DNA of 8,565 bases, from NCBI GenBank assembly GCA_900548215.1, contig URJI01000105.1:1-8565 (forward strand). Direction: 5' to 3'. This DNA comes from an uncultured Coprococcus sp. GTDB lineage: Bacteria > Bacillota > Clostridia > Lachnospirales > Lachnospiraceae. A program made the position numbers and the translations under genes. The notes under the pieces are model-generated. The model saw nothing but the letters and a program-made list of their open reading frames with translations. It was not told where the DNA came from and ran no database searches. Shown one piece after another: positions 1 to 5,726 of this stretch (position 1 is its first letter; the number at the start of each line of letters is the position of its first letter).

Positions 1-1738
1 CATCGAAATCTCCGCCGCCAGACATCTGTACGTCGTAGATTTCCTTATATATCATGTTATTTCTGAGCAGATTCTCATGTGTGTCGAAGCCGCTGACCAT
101 TCCGTTATCCAGAACTATGATCCTGTCAGCATCCTGCACACTTGATATTCTCTGTGAGATTATGATCTTGGTGGTGTTCGGTATCTTGGTTGTAAATGCC
201 TGCCTGATCTTCGCATCCGTAGCGGTGTCAACTGCGCTTGTGGAATCATCGAGAATGAGTACCTTCGGGCTCTTGAGCAGCGCTCTGGCAATACAGAGTC
301 TCTGCTTCTGACCACCAGACACGTTGCTTCCGCCCTGCTCGATCCAGGTGTTGTATCCATCCGGCATCCTGTCTATGAACTCATCCGCACAGGCAAGCTC
401 GCACACCTCACGGCACTCATTCTCCGTGGCATCCGCCTTGCCCCATCTCAGGTTATCAAGTATCGTGCCTGAGAACAACACATTCTTCTGGAGCACAACC
501 GCCACTTCATTTCGGATGACCTCCATATCGTAATCGCGCACGTCATGTCCTCCGACACAGACCGAACCACCGTCCGGTTTCACATCGTAAAGTCTGCTTA
601 TCAGATTGACAAATGTCGACTTACCGCAGCCGGTTCCGCCTATCACACCAACTGTCTCTCCAGACTTTATGTGAATGTCGATATCCTTCAGCGTGTCCTC
701 TGCACTTCCTGCCTTATATACAAAATCAACATGGTTAAAATCTATTCTTCCGTCAGGGACCTCCATGATCGGCTCATCAGGATTGGTCATTGTCGGGGCC
801 TCCTCAAGGACCTCAGATATACGTCTCATACTCGCCATGCTCATGGAGATCATGACAAATACCATGGACAGCATCATCAGCGACATCATCATACTCATGA
901 CATAGCTGAAAAGTGAGGTGAGATTACCTGTCGTCATACTTCCGCCGACTATGAAGTGCGCTCCGATCCATGAGAGGAGCATCATACATGTGAAGATGAC
1001 GAACATCATGATAGGATTGTTGAAAGCCAGCAGACTCTCAGCCTTTATGGACAGTTCCGCAAGAACCTCTGCTGCCTTCCCAAACTTCTTATCCTCATAT
1101 TCTTCCCTGACAAATGCCTTTACAACTCTTATCGCTGATACATTTTCCTGAACACTGGCATTCAGGTTATCATAGTTTCTGAACACCTCGTCAAATATAG
1201 GTGTCACCTTGAATATAATGAAGAACAGGCCAAATCCAAGAACCACAAGTGCCGCCACAAATATAAATGACAGCTCCACGTTGATGGTGAAACACATTAT
1301 CATGCTACATATGAGCATTAGCGGTGCCCTTACCGCTATTCGTATGAGCATCTGATATGCATTCTGTACATTTGTCACATCAGTTGTCATTCGTGTTATA
1401 AGACTTGCGGTGCTGAATTTGTCAATGTTGGTAAATGAGAACTCCTGAACATTCCTGTACATGCCCTCCCTCAGGTTACACGCGAATCCTGTTGATGCGC
1501 TGGCAGCGAATTTGCCCGCCATCACTCCAAAGAAAAGGCTTAGGAAAGCCAGTACAAGCATGAGTCCGCCATACATATACACCTTGCTCATGTCCTGTCC
1601 GTTGATTCCCTCATCGATTATCTTGGCGGTCACAAATGGAATGAGGATCTCCATGAAGACCTCTGCCGCCGTAAATACAGGTGTGAGTATCGAATCCTTC
1701 TTGTACTCGCCCACCTGACCAAGCAATGTTTTGATCAT
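1..1738 (-). CDS. ABC exporter half-transporter (TMD-NBD fusion), degenerate half of a heterodimer, 3' end cut by the window
   Basis: This is a membrane exporter subunit with a six-helix transmembrane domain (about residues 1-310) followed by an ATP-binding domain (about 335-579). Visible motifs are Walker A GGTGCGKS (367-374, K373), a Q-loop in VVLQKNVLFSG, signature VSGGQ (473-477), Walker B VLILDDSTSAVD with D497, and the D-loop SAVD. Residue 498 is Asp where the catalytic Glu should be, and residue 529 is Gln where the switch His should be (ISQRISS). That combination is known for the non-catalytic half of heterodimeric exporters such as TM287/288 and BmrCD, so a partner half-transporter is expected just downstream, beyond coordinate 1. 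The start ATG at 1738 has an AAGGAGGA site six bases upstream, and the first residues (MIKTLLGQVGEYKKDS) fit the family. The 579 visible codons are near full family length. The substrate cannot be told; multidrug or lipid export is only a family guess. Confidence 0.93.
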   Translation of the reverse strand, partial: MIKTLLGQVGEYKKDSILTPVFTAAEVFMEILIPFVTAKIIDEGINGQDMSKVYMYGGLMLVLAFLSLFFGVMAGKFAASASTGFACNLREGMYRNVQEFSFTNIDKFSTASLITRMTTDVTNVQNAYQMLIRIAVRAPLMLICSMIMCFTINVELSFIFVAALVVLGFGLFFIIFKVTPIFDEVFRNYDNLNASVQENVSAIRVVKAFVREEYEDKKFGKAAEVLAELSIKAESLLAFNNPIMMFVIFTCMMLLSWIGAHFIVGGSMTTGNLTSLFSYVMSMMMSLMMLSMVFVMISMSMASMRRISEVLEEAPTMTNPDEPIMEVPDGRIDFNHVDFVYKAGSAEDTLKDIDIHIKSGETVGVIGGTGCGKSTFVNLISRLYDVKPDGGSVCVGGHDVRDYDMEVIRNEVAVVLQKNVLFSGTILDNLRWGKADATENECREVCELACADEFIDRMPDGYNTWIEQGGSNVSGGQKQRLCIARALLKSPKVLILDDSTSAVDTATDAKIRQAFTTKIPNTTKIIISQRISSVQDADRIIVLDNGMVSGFDTHENLLRNNMIYKEIYDVQMSGGGDFD

Positions 1739-1744
1739 TCTATT

Positions 1745-1752
1745 TCCTCCTT
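1745..1752 (-). promoter_or_regulatory. ribosome binding site of the ABC exporter gene
   Basis: AAGGAGGA on the minus strand, six bases before the ATG at 1738. It is a near-perfect Shine-Dalgarno match and fixes the start codon. Confidence 0.85.
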
Positions 1753-1767
1753 GTTTCATTTTGAAAT

Positions 1768-1835
1768 GCTGACAGAATCCACAGATGCACAAAATCAGGA
1801 ATTTGATTTATGATATGCGATATCTGATCGTCAGC
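1768..1835 (-). promoter_or_regulatory. structured 5' leader of the ABC exporter mRNA
   Basis: Between the predicted transcription start (about 1857) and the ribosome binding site, the leader can close a perfect 6-bp stem (GTCAGC at 1768-1773 read against 1830-1835). Inside it lie two further perfect hairpins: AAATCA/TGATTT with a six-base loop (1792-1809) and GATAT/ATATC with a three-base loop (1812-1824). A competing 5-bp pairing (1782-1786 with 1822-1826) excludes the second hairpin. I match it to no known riboswitch family and see no terminator in it. It could be a cis-regulatory RNA or chance pairing in AT-rich DNA. Confidence 0.35.
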
Positions 1836-1863
1836 TATGTGTGATTTGACGCAAGTTGCATAA

Positions 1864-1892
1864 ATATTAATACTTCTATTTTTTAATGTCAA
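1864..1892 (-). promoter_or_regulatory. sigma-A-type promoter of the ABC exporter gene
   Basis: On the minus strand a perfect -35 TTGACA (1887-1892) is followed after exactly 17 bases by TAATAT (1864-1869, four of six to consensus). Transcription would start near 1857, giving a leader of about 119 nt. The site lies downstream of the terminator of the preceding gene, so the exporter is probably its own transcription unit. Confidence 0.65.
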
Positions 1893-1953
1893 TAGTATAC
1901 AGAAGCGTTTCATCTGTGAAATTTCTGTGTATTTAAAGTATTTAAAGACATAT

Positions 1954-2000
1954 TAAAATAAGGCATATGAACATCTTTTTAGTCCATATGCCTCATTTTA
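1954..2000 (-). terminator. intrinsic terminator after the surface protein gene
   Basis: AGGCATATG (1961-1969) pairs perfectly with CATATGCCT (1985-1993) across a 15-base loop. After one mismatch the stem continues with TAAAAT/ATTTTA (1954-1959 and 1995-2000). On the minus strand the stem is followed by a T-rich run (TTATTTTAATAT). It sits about 50 bp after the stop of the surface protein gene. The stem is AT-flanked on both sides, so it may work in both directions. Confidence 0.75.
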
Positions 2001-2051
2001 TAGAGATCTAATATTTAATTTCCGCTCTAACAGCCATTTCATTCAAAACCA

Positions 2052-3572
2052 TCAATGGGTCTTGAATCTTTTCTTAACACAAATTCCTGCAACACCCACT
2101 ATTGAAACAAACATAAGAATCACATACAACTGCAAGTCTGTACTGTCACCAGTTTTTGGAGATGATTGTGTTGTTTTATCCGTTGTACTTGTCTCCTGTG
2201 TTTTATTGGTTGTATCTTTCGAAGGCTCCTGTGTTGTACCGGTTGTGTCTTCCGAAGGCTCCTGTGTTGTACCGGTTGTGTCTTCCGAAGGCTCCTGTGT
2301 CCCCGTTGTCTTCTCGTTTACTGTAAAATGAGCTGTCGCTGTTCCGCTCTCAGAAACAATGCCAAGTGTATGCTCACCCTTCGAAAAACCGGCAACATAA
2401 TCCTCTTTCAATGTTACGATTATACTTCCAGATTCCACCGTATAATTACTCTCATCTATGGTCTTTCCGTCAACCTCAACACGAATAAAATCCCTATATG
2501 CAGCATCAGATGTGAATGATAGTGCATTCTTCGCACCTGCTGTTACTGTTGCTCCATCTCCCTTGATAATCACAGGGGCGAGTTTCGCAAGCACTGTGTC
2601 TTCCTTTTTAATTTCATTTTCTGCTTCTTCATCACTAAAATACTTATTACATTTATCACAGAACCAATATGTGCTGTTTCCTTCTTTTGCAGCAGTAGCA
2701 GCTTGCTTTTCTACTTTTTCCATATCGTGACCGGCGTTTTCTGCTGTCCGTACATTTTCCTTTGTTTGAGATTCAAAAGCAGAATTTTCAAATGTCACAC
2801 TGTATGTAGTTAATTCTGGCAATACGCAGTTCTTTTCCTGTATTACTGTTGCTGTTGTATCTGCTGTCTCACTTTCTACGCCATCACATGCTGTACATTT
2901 TCTTTCTGCTGTACAGTGTTGATCGTCTGTGCTCCATGTGTATGTTACTTCTCCATAACTATGACCTGCTGCCGGAATCTCCGTATAGGTGGTGTAATCA
3001 CAGTTACTGCAGGTATAGTAAGCTTCCCAACCGTTTGCGGTACAAGTCGCCGCCTGTGCATCGTGATGTACGAAGTCGTGACCCGTAGCTTGGATCGTCT
3101 CTGTTTTTATTCTGCCGCATCCAATGCAAGTATACTTTCTCTCCCCCTCTGTTGTGCAGGTTGGAGAAATAGTTATAGTGCCATTATCCCAAATATGTAC
3201 TCCAACATCGCCCTTTTCTGCGCAGACATTACACTCATGCCAATAATTGTTTTCATCCGAAATCCAGTTTGAGTTCCAATCATGTCCGAGAGGGGTGGAT
3301 GTTCCTCCGCAGATCGTGCAAGTCTGTCCGCTTGTGCAGGTTGCCGTTCCACTCCACACATGCGCAGAACGTGGATTGGTGATATTAGTGCCACATTCTG
3401 TGCAATAAACGTGATGCCAATGATATCCAGCGTCTTTGTATTCATAAGTTCCGGTTGTACTTACCCATTTACCACAGATGTCGCAATAGGCTCTGCCCGC
3501 ATATGCCGGTATCCGCAGCAGCATCAGCACCATGCACATAGTGAGCAGGGTGGTCAAAATTCTTCTCTTCAT
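2052..3572 (-). CDS. sortase-anchored cysteine-rich surface protein (SPKTG, eight CxxC pairs)
   Basis: A 506-residue exported cell-wall protein. It has an N-terminal signal peptide (MKRR, hydrophobic core, cleavage probably after AYA near residue 25). Then come eight CxxC pairs at C30/33, 57/60, 85/88, 114/117, 149/152, 188/191, 226/229 and 305/308, interleaved with GHDW/GHDF/GHSY/GHDM turns that mark irregular repeats. A small beta-type domain follows (about 340-418, with VEVDGKTIDESNYTV), then a Thr/Glu/Pro/Ser stalk of 11-residue repeats (421-470). The C-terminus is a classic sorting signal: SPKTG (471-475), a hydrophobic helix and a basic KKRFK tail, so a sortase should attach it to peptidoglycan. 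The CxxC pairs may bind zinc or form disulfides; the sequence cannot decide. The ligand is unknown. The start is supported by AGGGAGGG (3579-3586). It follows a LuxR-type regulator gene by 117 bp and looks AT-richer than the nadE-side genes. Confidence 0.88.
   Translation of the reverse strand: MKRRILTTLLTMCMVLMLLRIPAYAGRAYCDICGKWVSTTGTYEYKDAGYHWHHVYCTECGTNITNPRSAHVWSGTATCTSGQTCTICGGTSTPLGHDWNSNWISDENNYWHECNVCAEKGDVGVHIWDNGTITISPTCTTEGERKYTCIGCGRIKTETIQATGHDFVHHDAQAATCTANGWEAYYTCSNCDYTTYTEIPAAGHSYGEVTYTWSTDDQHCTAERKCTACDGVESETADTTATVIQEKNCVLPELTTYSVTFENSAFESQTKENVRTAENAGHDMEKVEKQAATAAKEGNSTYWFCDKCNKYFSDEEAENEIKKEDTVLAKLAPVIIKGDGATVTAGAKNALSFTSDAAYRDFIRVEVDGKTIDESNYTVESGSIIVTLKEDYVAGFSKGEHTLGIVSESGTATAHFTVNEKTTGTQEPSEDTTGTTQEPSEDTTGTTQEPSKDTTNKTQETSTTDKTTQSSPKTGDSTDLQLYVILMFVSIVGVAGICVKKRFKTH
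2215..2301 (-). repeat. 33-bp in-frame tandem repeat encoding the wall-spanning stalk
   Basis: About 2.6 copies of a 33-bp unit (2215-2247, 2248-2280, 2281-2301) encode the 11-residue repeat TTGTTQEPSED. The first and second copies differ by a few bases only, so the repeat is recent or actively homogenised. The unit length is a multiple of three, so copy-number change would lengthen or shorten the stalk without a frameshift. Confidence 0.9.
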
Positions 3573-3578
3573 ATAGTT

Positions 3579-3586
3579 CCCTCCCT
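3579..3586 (-). promoter_or_regulatory. ribosome binding site of the surface protein gene
   Basis: AGGGAGGG on the minus strand, six bases upstream of the ATG at 3572. It supports this start together with the signal peptide that follows. Confidence 0.75.
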
Positions 3587-3629
3587 TAAAAATAAATCTG
3601 AGTTTGGTTAGTGATTTCTGTATATAAAG

Positions 3630-3658
3630 ATTTTATCATTTTGACTTCTTCCATGTAA
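3630..3658 (-). promoter_or_regulatory. possible extended -10 promoter of the surface protein gene
   Basis: On the minus strand TGATAAAAT (3630-3638) fits an extended -10 element (TGn plus TAAAAT, five of six to consensus). The matching -35 position, 17 bases upstream, reads TTACAT (3653-3658), a poor match. A weak -35 would fit an activator-dependent promoter, for instance one served by the LuxR-type protein encoded just upstream. The nearby short dyad TTTCG-ATA-CGAAA (around 3664-3676) could be an operator. Both points are inference. Confidence 0.35.
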
Positions 3659-3689
3659 TCTCCGTTTCGATACGAAAATGTATATTTTC

Positions 3690-4691
3690 CTATTTCAGCA
3701 TATAATTTTTCAGCTCTTCTCTCTTATTTATATTCATTTTTTCATAAATCCTGCTCAGATAAGTTTTAACCGTATTGGGTGAAAATCCCATATAATCTGC
3801 AATTTCCTGATTATTCCAATCTCGGCTTGCCAGCATTGCAATCGAGAATTCCACTGTGGATAATGCATCCGTCACTGAATTTCCTGACATAGGATTGTGG
3901 ATTGACATCCATCCCCTGCTAAAGGCAATGACTTTATCAGATAATTTGTTATATAGTTTTGAATCCTCCTTGCGGATACATGACTCCAGAAGTCCCTGCA
4001 GCAAACCATGATGTTCAATAAAGGGTTCCAAAAATTCGTCTTCTTTCGCCACGTTCCACGCCAGCATCAATGCATCTTTTGCTTTCTGCGGATGTTTCAG
4101 ATTCATCTGACACATTGCAATCATACAATACAGATAGATCATACTAATAGGATATACATCATCCCTGAACATCAATGCTGCCTCGCAAATTCCAAGCGCC
4201 CTGCCATACTCGCCTTTTAAATATGCCATGTGAGCTATTACATAGGCAGAAAACAGCTTAATTCCAGGCGGCAATGTTACTGCATAAAGCTCCACATCCG
4301 GAAGTTCATCCACCGAAAGATGCAAAAGCACAGAGGACATATATCCCGCAAATACACTGACAGCCCTGTCCTCAGCGGATGAAGGATTTTTCGTCTCTTT
4401 TTCAAGACATTTCTGAATCTCCATCAGTCCTTTTCTTGATGCAGCTTCTCTGCCAAGTGTCAGATTAGAGTATACATATAACAGGCAGGATGACATCTTC
4501 AATTTTATATTATGGCTCATCAGATAACGTTCTGCTATATGATTGCACTCCTCCGCCTGCCCGGTAAAATAATAGTATTCAGCACGTGCTATCTCCTGAA
4601 AATCCCTGTCTTCAAATCTGTCTACCGTCTTTTTCGCTTCACCCGGCTGAAATGCTGCATTGATCAACGGCAGTATGGTATATTCACTCAT
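3690..4691 (-). CDS. LuxR-type transcriptional regulator with helical (TPR-like) N-terminal region
   Basis: A 333-residue cytoplasmic DNA-binding protein. The C-terminus is a LuxR/GerE helix-turn-helix: residues 293-320 read NNQEIADYMGFSPNTVKTYL and SRIYEKMN, with the typical NQEIA, TVKTYLSRIYEKM and final REEL elements. The N-terminal 280 residues are mostly amphipathic helices rich in Ala, Tyr and Leu, resembling tetratricopeptide-type sensor regions of larger regulators. There is no receiver-domain pattern, no ATPase P-loop and no membrane segment, so the signal is unknown. The ATG at 4691 is preferred because GGAGG (4701-4705) precedes it by nine bases; an upstream in-frame TTG at 4715 has no such site. 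It starts 33 bp after the phosphatase gene and ends 117 bp before the surface protein gene, which is the most likely target. It appears AT-richer than the nadE-side genes. Confidence 0.85.
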   Translation of the reverse strand: MSEYTILPLINAAFQPGEAKKTVDRFEDRDFQEIARAEYYYFTGQAEECNHIAERYLMSHNIKLKMSSCLLYVYSNLTLGREAASRKGLMEIQKCLEKETKNPSSAEDRAVSVFAGYMSSVLLHLSVDELPDVELYAVTLPPGIKLFSAYVIAHMAYLKGEYGRALGICEAALMFRDDVYPISMIYLYCMIAMCQMNLKHPQKAKDALMLAWNVAKEDEFLEPFIEHHGLLQGLLESCIRKEDSKLYNKLSDKVIAFSRGWMSIHNPMSGNSVTDALSTVEFSIAMLASRDWNNQEIADYMGFSPNTVKTYLSRIYEKMNINKREELKNYMLK

Positions 4692-4724
4692 GATTGTATT
4701 CCTCCAAACCAACAATCCGCCAAA

Positions 4725-5318
4725 TCATTTATCAATCGCTTTGAGTATAAGTCCTGCTGCCACTCCGGCTATCACTCCTACCACTATTCCGCCAATGATA
4801 TCTGTCGGGAAATGCACATACAGATACATTCTTGAGAACGCTATGAGGATCGCTATCACGCATGATATTGCGCCCAGCATTTTTTTCCTGCTCATGAACA
4901 ACGCCGTGACAGCCGCAAATGACGCCGCCGTGTGTCCCGATGGGAATGAATAATCCGTCGGTTTTTTCACTATCAGATCTGTGAAGTTCGCCACATCATA
5001 AGGCCTTGTTCTGGCTACCAGATTCTTTAACAGGCAGTTGGTCATAAGCAAATCCAGTATCAATGCTATCGCCATGCATATTCCTACTTTTCTGGTCCTT
5101 GGGATGATGAGCAGCACAGCCGCCATTACTATCCACAGTATTCCCGCATTTCCAAGGGATGTGATCGCCACCATGATCTTGTCAAGCCATGGGGTATGTA
5201 TATTCTGGAGAGCGTCAAGGACTTCTACCTCCCAGCTTTTATCCAATGTAGATGCAGCCGTCAGCGCATATCCACCAGGATTTCCGGCAGCCAATCCTGT
5301 TATAGCTTCCACCAACAT
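4725..5318 (-). CDS. PAP2-family membrane phosphatase
   Basis: A 197-residue integral membrane lipid-phosphate or pyrophosphate phosphatase. All three motifs of the type 2 phosphatidic acid phosphatase family are intact: KX6RP (K98 to R105-P106), PSGH (126-129) and SRX5HX3D (S162-R163, H169, D173). H129 and H169 are the expected catalytic pair. About five hydrophobic helices surround them. Likely substrates from family knowledge are undecaprenyl pyrophosphate, phosphatidic acid or phosphatidylglycerol phosphate; the sequence does not choose. The ATG at 5318 shares one base with the stop of the tautomerase gene (TGATG), so translation is probably coupled. The first 26 or so residues are not hydrophobic and look like an extension before the family-typical opening around EVEVLDALQNI, so the real start may lie inside. 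Confidence 0.88.
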   Translation of the reverse strand: MLVEAITGLAAGNPGGYALTAASTLDKSWEVEVLDALQNIHTPWLDKIMVAITSLGNAGILWIVMAAVLLIIPRTRKVGICMAIALILDLLMTNCLLKNLVARTRPYDVANFTDLIVKKPTDYSFPSGHTAASFAAVTALFMSRKKMLGAISCVIAILIAFSRMYLYVHFPTDIIGGIVVGVIAGVAAGLILKAIDK

Positions 5319-5659
5319 CAGAAGTTACCGCCGTTCCAGCCCCAGTCATGTACGCCGTGGTAAGTCACGTACACCGCATTTCCCGGGATTCCAAGCACAT
5401 CCGCAAATATATCGCAGATTTTTCCTGTCATGGTATCACACGCTTTTGGAGTCACATCACCGAATACGCTGACTTCCACATATGCGCCCTTATCCAGCTT
5501 CTTTCCGCCCATGAACAGGTCGTATCCATCGTTGATGCCGACCATAAGATAGCTCTCCGTCTTGTTCATCGTTGTTATCGCCTGACCGAGACTGCTCTTA
5601 AGAGTCTCCTTCTGGTCATCGCTCATCTTCACTGTAACCTTTGAATCTATAAATGGCAT
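5318..5659 (-). CDS. MIF-family (tautomerase superfamily) protein
   Basis: A 113-residue protein resembling macrophage migration inhibitory factor and D-dopachrome tautomerase in length and pattern. After Met removal Pro becomes the N-terminal residue, the catalytic base of the superfamily. K33 falls exactly at the conserved active-site Lys (K32 in Pro1 numbering). The ending VYVTYHGVHDWGWNGGNF mirrors the MIF C-terminus VYINYYD...VGWNNSTF. The MIF Asn97 position is Thr here (T99), so substrate preference may differ. Family members form trimers and tautomerise phenylpyruvate-like keto acids; the true substrate is not known. There is no signal peptide, but MIF itself leaves cells without one. 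AAAGGAGGAG (5666-5675) supports the start. It lies 62 bp after nadE and overlaps the phosphatase gene by one base. Confidence 0.85.
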   Translation of the reverse strand: MPFIDSKVTVKMSDDQKETLKSSLGQAITTMNKTESYLMVGINDGYDLFMGGKKLDKGAYVEVSVFGDVTPKACDTMTGKICDIFADVLGIPGNAVYVTYHGVHDWGWNGGNF

Positions 5660-5665
5660 ATTTTT

Positions 5666-5675
5666 CTCCTCCTTT
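5666..5675 (-). promoter_or_regulatory. ribosome binding site of the tautomerase gene
   Basis: The AGGAGG core (5668-5673) stands eight bases before the ATG at 5659. It is a strong site and makes Pro the second residue, as the enzyme family requires. Confidence 0.85.
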
Positions 5676-5688
5676 GATGTTGGATTTT

Positions 5689-5726
5689 TCCAATATCCTA
5701 TAATTCCGCTATAAAATATGTCTACA
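5689..5726 (-). promoter_or_regulatory. possible weak promoter between nadE and the tautomerase gene
   Basis: The 62-bp gap after nadE holds TAGACA (five of six to the -35 consensus, overlapping the nadE TAG stop), followed after about 16 bases by TATAGG. A short perfect hairpin TTGGA-AAAA-TCCAA lies downstream in the leader and has no T-run, so it is not a terminator. The gene may be read from nadE, from this site, or both. Confidence 0.3.

Noticed and set aside
545..916. Plus-strand open frames opposite the ABC transporter gene
   Set aside because: The minus strand encodes a complete, motif-bearing ABC protein here; the plus frames encode His-rich low-complexity shadows.
1845..1875. Plus-strand promoter (TTGACG with AT-rich -10 region)
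   Set aside because: No gene lies downstream on the plus strand, the -10 match is poor, and the same bases serve the much better minus-strand promoter.
2916..3445. Overlapping frames on both strands within the surface protein gene
   Set aside because: They are shadows of the cysteine-rich repeats; only the 506-codon frame has a ribosome binding site, signal peptide and sorting signal.
3660..3690. Terminator between the regulator and surface protein genes
   Set aside because: Only a 5-bp dyad (TTTCG/CGAAA) without a following T-run is present, too weak to call.
4692..4715. Longer start (TTG at 4715) for the LuxR-type regulator
   Set aside because: No ribosome binding site precedes it, whereas GGAGG is well spaced before the ATG at 4691.
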